Below, in pieces: positions 1 to 5,352 of a stretch of 5,352 nt of DNA. Below the pieces are notes generated by a model. It had not been told where the DNA came from, did no database searches, and was given only the letters and a program-made list of their open reading frames with translations. Both the position numbers and the translations under genes were made by a program. Within the stretch, counting starts at the first letter, position 1. The number at the start of each line of letters is the position of its first letter. This DNA is from Clostridia bacterium. GTDB taxonomy: Bacteria > Bacillota > Clostridia > TANB77 > CAG-508. Where the stretch lies: contig CAADYJ010000002.1 of assembly GCA_900753245.1 (NCBI GenBank), positions 1 to 5,352 on the forward strand, written 5' to 3'.

Positions 1-2
1 TA

Positions 3-95
3 ACAGCATTATTTGAAGAAGCAGATGGATTATGGATAAATTTACAAGGAAAAGATAGAAAAGAAAGATTAGAAAAAAATAAAAAAATTGCCTAC
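3..95 (+). pseudogene. ISLre2/UPF0236-type transposase remnant (partial)
   Basis: The third forward frame is open from the window edge and reads ALFEEADGLWINLQGKDRKE, followed by a lysine-rich stretch and KIAY. This resembles the conserved core of ISLre2-family (UPF0236) transposases, where an acidic EADG.W..LQGKDR segment precedes a short basic stretch and a (K)xxIAYEGW-like strand. After IAY (about position 95) the frame stays open to a stop at 297-299, but the residues are low-complexity and unlike any transposase, and they run into the SNF2 gene in another frame. No N-terminal part, C-terminal catalytic region or inverted repeat is visible. I read it as a decayed or internally deleted insertion sequence whose upstream part lies outside the window. 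The family call is from memory of the motif and is moderately sure. The right boundary is approximate. Confidence 0.55.
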
Positions 96-138
96 ATTTA
101 CTTGACACATACTATAGAAATTAAAATTATCATAAGAC

Positions 139-167
139 TTGTAAAAACTAAAAAAATATTATATAAT
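139..167 (+). promoter_or_regulatory. sigma-A-type promoter for the SNF2 gene
   Basis: TTGTAA (139-144) and a perfect TATAAT (162-167) are separated by 17 bases. Transcription would start near 174, giving a leader of about 40 nt before the ATG at 214. It lies directly downstream of the insertion-sequence remnant and is the best promoter match in the upstream gap. Confidence 0.6.
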
Positions 168-202
168 ATATCACTAGTAAAAAACGAGAAAATTAATATA
201 AT

Positions 203-208
203 GAGGGG
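203..208 (+). promoter_or_regulatory. ribosome binding site of the SNF2 gene
   Basis: GAGGGG ends five bases before the ATG at 214. It fixes this start codon over the in-frame downstream alternatives. Confidence 0.75.
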
Positions 209-213
209 TAAAA

Positions 214-3200
214 ATGATAGTAAATCCAGAAATATTAAAAGAATTACGTACATCTGCAGGAAAATCAAGAGAAGAAAAAGCAGAAGAATATGTAGATGAT
301 AAAAAAGTAAAAATAACAAAAGTAATTTATGAGAATAAAAATAACTTTGAAATCCGCTCTAAAGTAAGAGGCAAAGAAGTCTATGATGTTCATATAAAAG
401 TAGAAAAAGGTGAAATAGAAGACGTAAGTTGTAATTGTGAAGACTACTATAAAAATTATGGAACATGTAAACATATTTTAGCAACAGCTATAGAATTTAG
501 TAACAACGAAAATTACGTAAGAATATTTTCTGGTGATATAGAACAAAAACAAACAGATATGCAAATGTATAACAAATATCAAAAAAGAGAAGAAAAATAT
601 CGTGAATTTAAACAATTAATAAACAATTTTTATCCAACTCATGAAGAAACAAACGAGTCAAATAAAACAAAATTTATTCCTCATAGTGTAAAAATAGAAC
701 CAAAACTAATTTACAATTCATATCTAAAAACATTAAAAATGGAAGTTAAAATTGGAGATAAACAATTATATAAAATAAAAAATCTAGTTGAATTCTATGA
801 CAGAATGCAAAAGAAAAAATTTTATCGCTATGGAACAAAATTAGAATTTGTACATGAAGAAGAAGCATTTGATGAAAATTCAATTACATTATTACAATAT
901 ATTTTAAAATATGCAGAAATAATAAAATATGCAAATGAAGCAACAAATTCATATACTTACTATGGAAAGACAATGGAAAATAGTTATATAACTATTTCAA
1001 ATACAGGAATGGATGAATTGTTTGATGTATTGGAAGGAAAAGAAGTTATACTTCAAAAAGAAAATATAGAAAAGAAAATACTATTCTTAAAGCAAACACC
1101 AGATATAAAATTTGAGATAAAAGAGGAAAATGAGAAAGAATACGCATTAATTCCTAATATAGACGTATACGAATACGATGTAATAGAAGGTAGAAAAGCA
1201 ATATACTTTTTCATGCAAAATATACTATATAAATGTGATGACAATTTTAAAGAAACATTAAAGCTTTTACAAACATTTAGAGAAAACTTTACAAATCAAA
1301 TTGTATTTCCAAAAGAAGAAGTACCTAAACTATTTTCTGTAGTATTTCCAAAAGTTAGAGATAAAATAGATATAGAAAATCTAAATGAAGAAGAAATAAA
1401 AAAATATATACCAAAAGAACTCTTTGTAAAAGTATATTTAGATTATAATGAGCAAAATTTCATTACAGCAGATATAAGATTTATATATGAAGACAAAGAA
1501 TTCAATCCATTATTAGAACAAGAGATGGACTTCGCAAGAGATGTAGCAAAAGAAGATGAAGTTTTAGAAATATTTAAAAATACTGGTTTCATGTTAGAAG
1601 TTGAAAAAGCAAGATTGATCTTGGTTAATGAAAACTTAATATACAATTTCTTATCTTCAGATATTGAAACATATATGAAAAAATTTGAAGTTTTAGCAAC
1701 AGACAATTTTAAGAAAAAAGAAATAAAAGAACCTAAAATTGGAAGTTTAGGAGTAAGAATAGAAAACAATTTATTAAGTGTAGATTTTTCAAACTTAGAT
1801 TTTGAGCCATCAGAATTAAAAGAAATAATGCAAAAATATCACTTAAAGAAAAAATATCATAGATTAAAAGATGGAAGTTTTATAACATTGGAAAAAAACG
1901 AAACAATAGAGCTTTTAGACAGCATGACAAATGGGCTAGATATAAACTTTAAAGAGCTAGAAAAAGGAGAAGTCAAGCTTCCTATATATAGAAGTTTATA
2001 TTTAGACAGAATGTTAGAAAATATAAAAGGTACAGTAATTACTAAAAACGAAAATTACAAAGAAATAGTAAGCAAAGTTGAGAACAAAGAACTAAATGAA
2101 GAAATTAACTTACCTAAAAATTTAAATGCATCTTTAAGAAGCTATCAAAAGGTAGGATACAAATGGTTAAAAGTATTAGACAATTATGGATTTGGCGGAA
2201 TATTAGCAGACGACATGGGACTTGGAAAAACAATTCAACTATTGGCAGTAATCTTAGATTATATACAAAATGAGAAAAAGCCAAAACCAAGTATTGTTGT
2301 ATGTCCAAGCTCACTTTTACTAAACTGGCAAAATGAAATAAAAAAATTCACGCCAGATTTAACATCACTTGTAATACATGGAAATGCAGACGAAAGAAAA
2401 AAACAACTAAAAAGAATACCAAAATATAACATAGTAATTACATCATATGACTTATTAAAAAGAGATATAGAAACATATAAAGAATTAAATTATGAATTCA
2501 AATTTATAATTGCAGATGAAGCGCAATATATTAAAAATAACAATACACAAAATGCAAAGGCAATAAAAGAGATAAATGCAAACACAAAATATGCTTTAAC
2601 AGGAACTCCAATAGAAAATTCTTTATCAGAATTATGGTCTATATTTGACTTTATAATGCCTGGATATCTATTTGGTTATAGAAAATTTAAAGAATTATAT
2701 GAAATGCCAATAGTAAAAGATGAAGATAATGTTGCTATGAGAAAATTAAAAATGCTTATAGAGCCATTTATATTAAGAAGAATAAAAGGAGAAGTTTTAA
2801 CAGAACTACCAGATAAAACAATAACAGTACTTAATAATGAAATGGAAGAAGAACAACAAAAAATATATATGTCTTATATGCAAAATGCTAGAAGTGAAAT
2901 GATGCAAGAAATAAATGCTAATGGTTTTGAAAAGAGTCAAATAAAAATATTAGCATTGTTAATGAGATTAAGACAAATATGTTGCCATCCAGCTTTATTT
3001 TTAAGTGACTATAAAGCAGAAAGTAGCAAACTTAATCAATGTATAGAAGTAATAAAAGACGCAGTAGATTCAGGCCACAAGATTTTACTATTTTCTAGCT
3101 ATACAGGAATGTTCCCTTTGATAGAAGAAAAACTAAAAAAAGAAAAAATAGAATATTCTAAATTAACTGGACAAACAAAAGTTGGCGAAAGAATTAAACT

Positions 3201-3534
3201 TGTAGATGAATTTAATGAAGATGAACATAAAAAGGTATTTCTAATCTCATTAAAAGCAGGAGGAACAGGACTAAACTTAATAGGAGCAGACATGGTAATT
3301 CACTATGATCCATGGTGGAATATATCTGCAGAAAATCAAGCAACAGATAGAACGTATAGAATAGGACAAAAGAAAAATGTTCAGGTGTATAAACTAATTA
3401 CCAAAAACTCTATAGAAGAAAAAATTTATGAATTACAAGAAAGAAAATCAAAGCTTATAGATAATGTATTATCTACAAACGAAACATTCTTAAACAAACT
3501 TTCTAAAGAAGAGATAATGGAATTATTTAAATAA
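214..3534 (+). CDS. SWIM zinc-finger SNF2-family DNA-dependent ATPase/helicase
   Basis: This is a complete 1106-residue Swi2/Snf2-type protein of the bacterial class with an N-terminal SWIM finger and an SNF2-associated domain, at the usual length for that class. The SWIM finger is CxCx9CxH (C73, C75, C85, H87), a predicted zinc site for nucleic-acid or protein binding. Residues of roughly 150-600 form the poorly conserved bacterial SNF2-associated region. The RecA-like motor follows: Q-motif glutamine Q645; Walker A DDMGLGKT with K672 and T673; motif Ia CPSSLLLNW (697-705); Walker B DEAQ (768-771); motif III LTGTPIEN (795-802); RRIKGEV (855-861); RLRQICCHP (918-926); motif V KAGGTGLNL (1014-1022); and motif VI QATDRTYRIGQ (1042-1052), with arginines R1046 and R1049. 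All catalytic motifs are intact, so an active cytosolic ATP-driven DNA translocase is expected. The biological role of this bacterial class is largely unknown; transcription-complex or nucleoprotein remodelling is plausible. The gene appears monocistronic, with its own promoter and no partner gene nearby. Confidence 0.95.
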   Translation: MIVNPEILKELRTSAGKSREEKAEEYVDDKKVKITKVIYENKNNFEIRSKVRGKEVYDVHIKVEKGEIEDVSCNCEDYYKNYGTCKHILATAIEFSNNENYVRIFSGDIEQKQTDMQMYNKYQKREEKYREFKQLINNFYPTHEETNESNKTKFIPHSVKIEPKLIYNSYLKTLKMEVKIGDKQLYKIKNLVEFYDRMQKKKFYRYGTKLEFVHEEEAFDENSITLLQYILKYAEIIKYANEATNSYTYYGKTMENSYITISNTGMDELFDVLEGKEVILQKENIEKKILFLKQTPDIKFEIKEENEKEYALIPNIDVYEYDVIEGRKAIYFFMQNILYKCDDNFKETLKLLQTFRENFTNQIVFPKEEVPKLFSVVFPKVRDKIDIENLNEEEIKKYIPKELFVKVYLDYNEQNFITADIRFIYEDKEFNPLLEQEMDFARDVAKEDEVLEIFKNTGFMLEVEKARLILVNENLIYNFLSSDIETYMKKFEVLATDNFKKKEIKEPKIGSLGVRIENNLLSVDFSNLDFEPSELKEIMQKYHLKKKYHRLKDGSFITLEKNETIELLDSMTNGLDINFKELEKGEVKLPIYRSLYLDRMLENIKGTVITKNENYKEIVSKVENKELNEEINLPKNLNASLRSYQKVGYKWLKVLDNYGFGGILADDMGLGKTIQLLAVILDYIQNEKKPKPSIVVCPSSLLLNWQNEIKKFTPDLTSLVIHGNADERKKQLKRIPKYNIVITSYDLLKRDIETYKELNYEFKFIIADEAQYIKNNNTQNAKAIKEINANTKYALTGTPIENSLSELWSIFDFIMPGYLFGYRKFKELYEMPIVKDEDNVAMRKLKMLIEPFILRRIKGEVLTELPDKTITVLNNEMEEEQQKIYMSYMQNARSEMMQEINANGFEKSQIKILALLMRLRQICCHPALFLSDYKAESSKLNQCIEVIKDAVDSGHKILLFSSYTGMFPLIEEKLKKEKIEYSKLTGQTKVGERIKLVDEFNEDEHKKVFLISLKAGGTGLNLIGADMVIHYDPWWNISAENQATDRTYRIGQKKNVQVYKLITKNSIEEKIYELQERKSKLIDNVLSTNETFLNKLSKEEIMELFK

Positions 3535-3557
3535 AATGGGAATTATTGTAAAAACAC

Positions 3558-3586
3558 TTGACAATATAAAAACAATATAGTATTAT
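3558..3586 (+). promoter_or_regulatory. strong promoter of the candidate antitoxin RNA
   Basis: A consensus TTGACA (3558-3563) is followed after exactly 17 bases by TATTAT (3581-3586). It starts only 24 bases after the SNF2 stop codon and points away from that gene into a stretch with no plus-strand ORF. Initiation is expected near A3593. The near-consensus boxes suggest a strong constitutive promoter, as expected for an antitoxin RNA. Confidence 0.65.
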
Positions 3587-3598
3587 TATTTTAGAAAT

Positions 3599-3625
3599 AG
3601 CATTAAGTGATTATTTATAAAACCA
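3599..3625 (+). repeat. direct repeat copy 1 (in the antisense RNA)
   Basis: This 27-nt unit begins AGCATTAAGTGATT and ends CCA. It matches 3721-3747 at 24 of 27 positions, and the three differences (3613 A/G, 3616 T/C, 3622 A/G) are all transitions. Read on the minus strand, it corresponds to the peptide's start region but with ATA in place of ATG, no Shine-Dalgarno and an early stop, so it does not encode a second peptide. Confidence 0.85.
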
Positions 3626-3628
3626 ATA

Positions 3629-3661
3629 AAAAAACTCGCGAGTTCCGTTCGCGAGTTTTTT
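3629..3661. terminator. bidirectional intrinsic terminator shared by convergent transcripts
   Basis: A perfect 13-bp stem (3629-3641 with 3649-3661) encloses a 7-nt loop. The core is CTCGCGA/TCGCGAG, flanked by six A on the left and six T on the right, so it can terminate on either strand. The GC-rich core stands out in this AT-rich DNA. It would end the plus-strand small RNA, any SNF2 readthrough, and the minus-strand peptide mRNA. Confidence 0.9.
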
Positions 3662-3674
3662 ATGTACATATTTA

Positions 3675-3740
3675 TTATTTAAATAATAAAAGAATTAAAT
3701 AAATAATTACAAGTACAATAAGCATTAAGTGATTGTTCAT
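3675..3740 (-). CDS. 21-residue hydrophobic peptide, candidate type I toxin
   Basis: The peptide starts MNNHLMLIVLVIIY and continues with leucine, isoleucine and phenylalanine to a single C-terminal lysine. After the polar NNH it is one unbroken hydrophobic run (residues 5-20), long enough for one membrane helix. The start codon at 3740-3738 is decided by a very strong Shine-Dalgarno (3746-3755) seven bases upstream. A promoter at 3788-3816 and the terminator at 3629-3661 frame an mRNA of about 150 nt. Size and composition are like membrane-acting type I toxins such as Ibs (18-19 residues) or Fst (33 residues), but I recognise no family, and it lacks the charged tail of Fst. A convergent small RNA complementary to its start region supports a toxin role: membrane depolarisation or growth arrest when the RNA is lost. 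It could instead be another small membrane peptide. A chance ORF is unlikely given the combined signals. Confidence 0.65.
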   Translation of the reverse strand: MNNHLMLIVLVIIYLILLLFK

Positions 3741-3747
3741 AAAGCCA
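3721..3747 (-). repeat. direct repeat copy 2 (over the peptide start codon)
   Basis: This copy spans the downstream edge of the Shine-Dalgarno, the ATG (3740-3738) and about the first six codons of the peptide gene. It is in the same DNA orientation as 3599-3625 but is transcribed from the opposite strand, which creates RNA-RNA complementarity between the two transcripts. This is how the DRa/DRb repeats of the pAD1 par locus work. Confidence 0.8.
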
Positions 3748-3755
3748 CCTCCTTT
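3746..3755 (-). promoter_or_regulatory. near-ideal Shine-Dalgarno of the hydrophobic peptide
   Basis: The minus strand reads AAAGGAGGTG, ten bases matching the anti-Shine-Dalgarno end of 16S rRNA, with GGAGG at 3752-3748 placed seven bases before ATG. It is much stronger than the sites of both large genes in the window. The leader segment CCTCTT (minus strand, 3780-3775) can pair with AGGAGG (3753-3748) with one G-U, so the site may be masked in the full-length mRNA. Confidence 0.8.
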
Positions 3756-3787
3756 TAAAGAATACTCTCTACTGAAGAGGCAGAAAA

Positions 3788-3816
3788 ATTATATAATACA
3801 ATTAACATAAAGTAAA
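3788..3816 (-). promoter_or_regulatory. promoter of the hydrophobic peptide mRNA
   Basis: On the minus strand, TTTACT (3816-3811) and a perfect TATAAT (3793-3788) are separated by 17 bases. Initiation is expected near 3781, giving a leader of about 40 nt before the ATG at 3740. It faces away from the trmFO promoter, whose -35 box lies some 46 bases to the right. Confidence 0.55.
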
Positions 3817-3862
3817 GAAAAATCGTAAGACAAAAAACGATACAAAATTAAAAAATGAACAA

Positions 3863-3891
3863 TTGAAAACAATAAGTAAGTATGATATTAT
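3863..3891 (+). promoter_or_regulatory. trmFO promoter
   Basis: TTGAAA (3863-3868) and TATTAT (3886-3891) are 17 bases apart. Initiation near 3898 gives a leader of about 25 nt. No operator, riboswitch or attenuator is apparent between it and the gene. Confidence 0.6.
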
Positions 3892-3910
3892 ATGAATATT
3901 AAATAGAGTT

Positions 3911-3916
3911 AGGAGA
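3911..3916 (+). promoter_or_regulatory. ribosome binding site of trmFO
   Basis: AGGAGA ends six bases before the ATG at 3923 and fixes that start. Confidence 0.8.
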
Positions 3917-3922
3917 AATTAA

Positions 3923-5272
3923 ATGAAAGATTATATAACAATAATAGGTGGAGGTTTAGCAGGGTGTGAAGCGGCATACCAAATAGCAAAAACAGGAATA
4001 AAAGTAAAACTATATGAAATGAAACCAGAAGAATTTTCTAAAGCACATACAAATGAAAACTTAGCAGAAATAGTGTGTAGTAATTCATTTAAATCAAACT
4101 TACATACAAACGCATGTGGTTTATTAAAAGAAGAATTAAGAATATTAGATAGCCTGCTTATAAAAGTAGCAGATGAAACTGCAGTTCCAGCAGGACAAGC
4201 CCTAGCAGTAGATAGAGAAAAGTTTTCTGAAAAAGTAACAGATATTTTAGAAAACATGGAAAATATAGAAATAGTAAGAAAAGAAGTAACATCTTTAGAA
4301 AATCTAATAAACGATGGAATAGTAATAATAGCAACAGGACCACTTACATCAAACAAATTAGCAGAAGAAATAAAAAAACTAACAGGAGAAAAAGAACTTG
4401 CTTTTTATGATGCGGCAGCACCTATAATAGAAAAAGATAGTATAGACTTTAATATTGCTTTTTATGGAAATAGATATGATGAAGAACGAGGAAAAGACGA
4501 AGATGTAGAAGAGTGGAAGAAAAGAATAGAAGACCAAGAACAAAGTTATATAAATCTACCTATGAACAAAGAAGAATATGAAAATTTTGTAAATGAACTA
4601 GTAAATGCAGAAATAGTTGAATTACATGAATTTGAAAAAAGAGAAATATTTGAAGGTTGTATGCCAATAGAGGTTATGGCAAAAAGAGGACTAGACACAT
4701 TAAGATTTGGTCCATTAAAACCAGTAGGGTTTACAGACTTAAGAACGGCAAGAAGGCCATATGCAATAGTTCAATTAAGACAAGATAATGATGAAGGTAC
4801 AATGTATAACATAGTAGGCTTTCAAACAAATTTAAAATTTGGAGAACAAAAAAGAGTATTTTCTTTAATTCCTGGGTTAGAAAATGCAGAATTCATAAAA
4901 TACGGAGTAATGCATAGAAATACATTTATAAATTCACCAAAACTACTAGACAGCACTTATAAAATGAAAGAACATTCAAATATATATTTTGCAGGTCAAA
5001 TAACAGGAGTAGAAGGATATGTTGAATCAATTTCATCTGGAATGGTAGCTTCTTTAAATGCAATACAAGATTTCAACAAAACAAATAAAAAAATAATATT
5101 TCCAAGAGATACAATGATAGGGGCACTGAGCAATTATATATCAACTGATAATGAAAATTTCCAACCTATGAATGCTAATTTTGGAATAGTACCTTCTTTA
5201 GAAGAAAGAATAAAAGATAAAAAAATAAAATATGGAAAACTTGCAGATAAGGCAATAGAAAGCATGAGTTAG
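3923..5272 (+). CDS. trmFO: TrmFO, methylenetetrahydrofolate-tRNA (uracil-54-C5) methyltransferase
   Basis: TrmFO makes ribothymidine at position 54 of the tRNA T-loop. It takes the methyl carbon from 5,10-methylenetetrahydrofolate and reduces it with NAD(P)H through bound FAD. It acts in the cytosol and is the Gram-positive replacement for SAM-dependent TrmA. The protein is 449 residues, the normal length. The N-terminus shows the FAD dinucleotide fold IIGGGLAGCEAA (GxGxxG at G9, G11, G14), followed by YEMKP and the family hallmark HTNENLAEIVCSNSFKSN. C52 in that segment and C246 in EGCMPIE correspond by motif to the two functional cysteines known in TrmFO (C53 and C226 in B. subtilis). The segments GPLKPVGFTDLRT and NIVGFQTNLKFGEQKRVF are typical of the family, and YFAGQITGVEGYVES (A357-Y366 region) closes the FAD site. 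The start is supported by AGGAGA at 3911. No frameshift or missing key residue is seen. It has its own promoter and is not next to topA, a frequent neighbour in Bacilli. Confidence 0.97.
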   Translation: MKDYITIIGGGLAGCEAAYQIAKTGIKVKLYEMKPEEFSKAHTNENLAEIVCSNSFKSNLHTNACGLLKEELRILDSLLIKVADETAVPAGQALAVDREKFSEKVTDILENMENIEIVRKEVTSLENLINDGIVIIATGPLTSNKLAEEIKKLTGEKELAFYDAAAPIIEKDSIDFNIAFYGNRYDEERGKDEDVEEWKKRIEDQEQSYINLPMNKEEYENFVNELVNAEIVELHEFEKREIFEGCMPIEVMAKRGLDTLRFGPLKPVGFTDLRTARRPYAIVQLRQDNDEGTMYNIVGFQTNLKFGEQKRVFSLIPGLENAEFIKYGVMHRNTFINSPKLLDSTYKMKEHSNIYFAGQITGVEGYVESISSGMVASLNAIQDFNKTNKKIIFPRDTMIGALSNYISTDNENFQPMNANFGIVPSLEERIKDKKIKYGKLADKAIESMS

Positions 5273-5306
5273 TATAAACTTTTAGTAGGAAAATTTAAGA
5301 AAAAAA

Positions 5307-5335
5307 TTGAATAAGAGATACCGATTTGATAGAAT
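5307..5335 (+). promoter_or_regulatory. possible promoter of the next gene beyond the window
   Basis: TTGAAT (5307-5312) and TAGAAT (5330-5335) lie 17 bases apart in the short tail after trmFO. No start codon with a ribosome site follows before the window ends, and no hairpin terminator for trmFO is visible in these 80 bases. Two boxes alone in AT-rich DNA are weak evidence. Confidence 0.3.
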
Positions 5336-5352
5336 ATTTTTACCACAAAAAA

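Larger units (their letters stand above)
3593..3661 (+). ncRNA. candidate par-type antisense (antitoxin) small RNA, about 69 nt
   Basis: The predicted RNA runs from the start site of the 3558-3586 promoter to the run of six T residues ending the hairpin at 3629-3661. It contains no ORF with a ribosome site. Its 5' half is AU-rich, appears unstructured by eye, and carries the repeat copy at 3599-3625. That copy can pair with the peptide mRNA over 3721-3747: 14 continuous Watson-Crick pairs (3599-3612), then pairs broken by two A-C mismatches and one G-U pair. Its 3' half is the terminator hairpin, fully complementary to the 3' end of the convergent mRNA. Size and plan match RNA II of the pAD1 par locus (about 65 nt). 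The inferred role is to block translation of the peptide at 3675-3740. Expression is predicted, not seen. Confidence 0.55.

Noticed and set aside
102..130. TTGACA (102-107) with AATTAT (125-130) as a SNF2 promoter
   Set aside because: The -10 box is poor, and a perfect TATAAT with a 17-base spacer lies downstream at 139-167. It could still be a secondary start.
102..299. 65-codon plus-strand ORF from TTG, overlapping the start of the SNF2 gene
   Set aside because: It has no ribosome site, its composition is low-complexity lysine/isoleucine/arginine, and it overlaps a clear gene. It is only the run-on frame of the transposase remnant.
1443..1769. 108-codon minus-strand ORF inside the SNF2 gene
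   Set aside because: It is a shadow of the coding frame with serine/phenylalanine/leucine-rich composition, no ribosome site, and no support against an intact gene on the other strand.
3595..3627. A second hydrophobic peptide encoded by repeat copy 1 on the minus strand
   Set aside because: The start codon is ATA, there is no Shine-Dalgarno, and the frame stops after a few codons. It lies beyond the terminator of the minus-strand transcript.
3599..3747. CRISPR array or transposon target duplication as the explanation for the 27-nt repeat
   Set aside because: There are only two copies with a 95-base gap that holds a terminator and an ORF. The copies sit exactly at functional positions of two convergent transcripts, with no transposase in between.
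3931..4356. 141-codon minus-strand ORF opposite trmFO
   Set aside because: It is antisense to the conserved FAD-binding region of trmFO and shows no recognisable domain. It is long only because of codon composition.
5273..5352. Terminator or small gene after trmFO
   Set aside because: No GC-containing stem with a T run and no ORF with a ribosome site is visible. Only a weak promoter-like pair of boxes was kept.

Overview
The window is strongly AT-rich DNA with dense use of AGA, ATA, TTA and AAA codons, strong purine-rich Shine-Dalgarno sites and sigma-A-type promoters. This fits a low-GC Firmicute of the Clostridia type. The species cannot be named from the sequence. TGG is the tryptophan codon throughout and no in-frame TGA occurs inside the genes, so the standard bacterial code applies.

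Layout: (1) Positions 3-95 hold a remnant that reads like an internal piece of an ISLre2/UPF0236-type transposase, broken off before the next gene. (2) A promoter at 139-167 and a ribosome site at 203-208 lead into a complete 1106-residue SWIM zinc-finger SNF2-type ATPase (214-3534). (3) A 388-base gap (3535-3922) follows and is not empty. (4) It ends with a promoter and ribosome site for trmFO (3923-5272), the folate- and FAD-dependent tRNA m5U54 methyltransferase. (5) The last 80 bases carry only a possible promoter pointing out of the window.

The most interesting part is the 3535-3922 gap. On the minus strand, a good promoter (3788-3816) drives a 21-codon ORF for a very hydrophobic peptide (3675-3740) with an almost ideal Shine-Dalgarno. 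On the plus strand, a strong promoter (3558-3586) faces it and should make an RNA of about 69 nt. Both transcripts run towards one shared, GC-rich, bidirectional hairpin terminator (3629-3661). A 27-nt direct repeat (24/27 identical) lies once in the small RNA and once across the peptide's start codon. Because it is transcribed in opposite directions, the small RNA is antisense to the peptide's translation start. This is the architecture of the par (Fst, RNA I/RNA II) type I toxin-antitoxin locus of Enterococcus plasmid pAD1, but the peptide does not look like Fst. I propose an uncharacterised par-like type I toxin-antitoxin locus. The elements are seen in the sequence; the function is inferred.

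The two large genes have no evident functional link to each other or to the toxin-antitoxin candidate. The SNF2 transcript probably ends at the shared terminator, so its 3' UTR would include the antisense RNA. trmFO has its own promoter and is divergent from the peptide gene.
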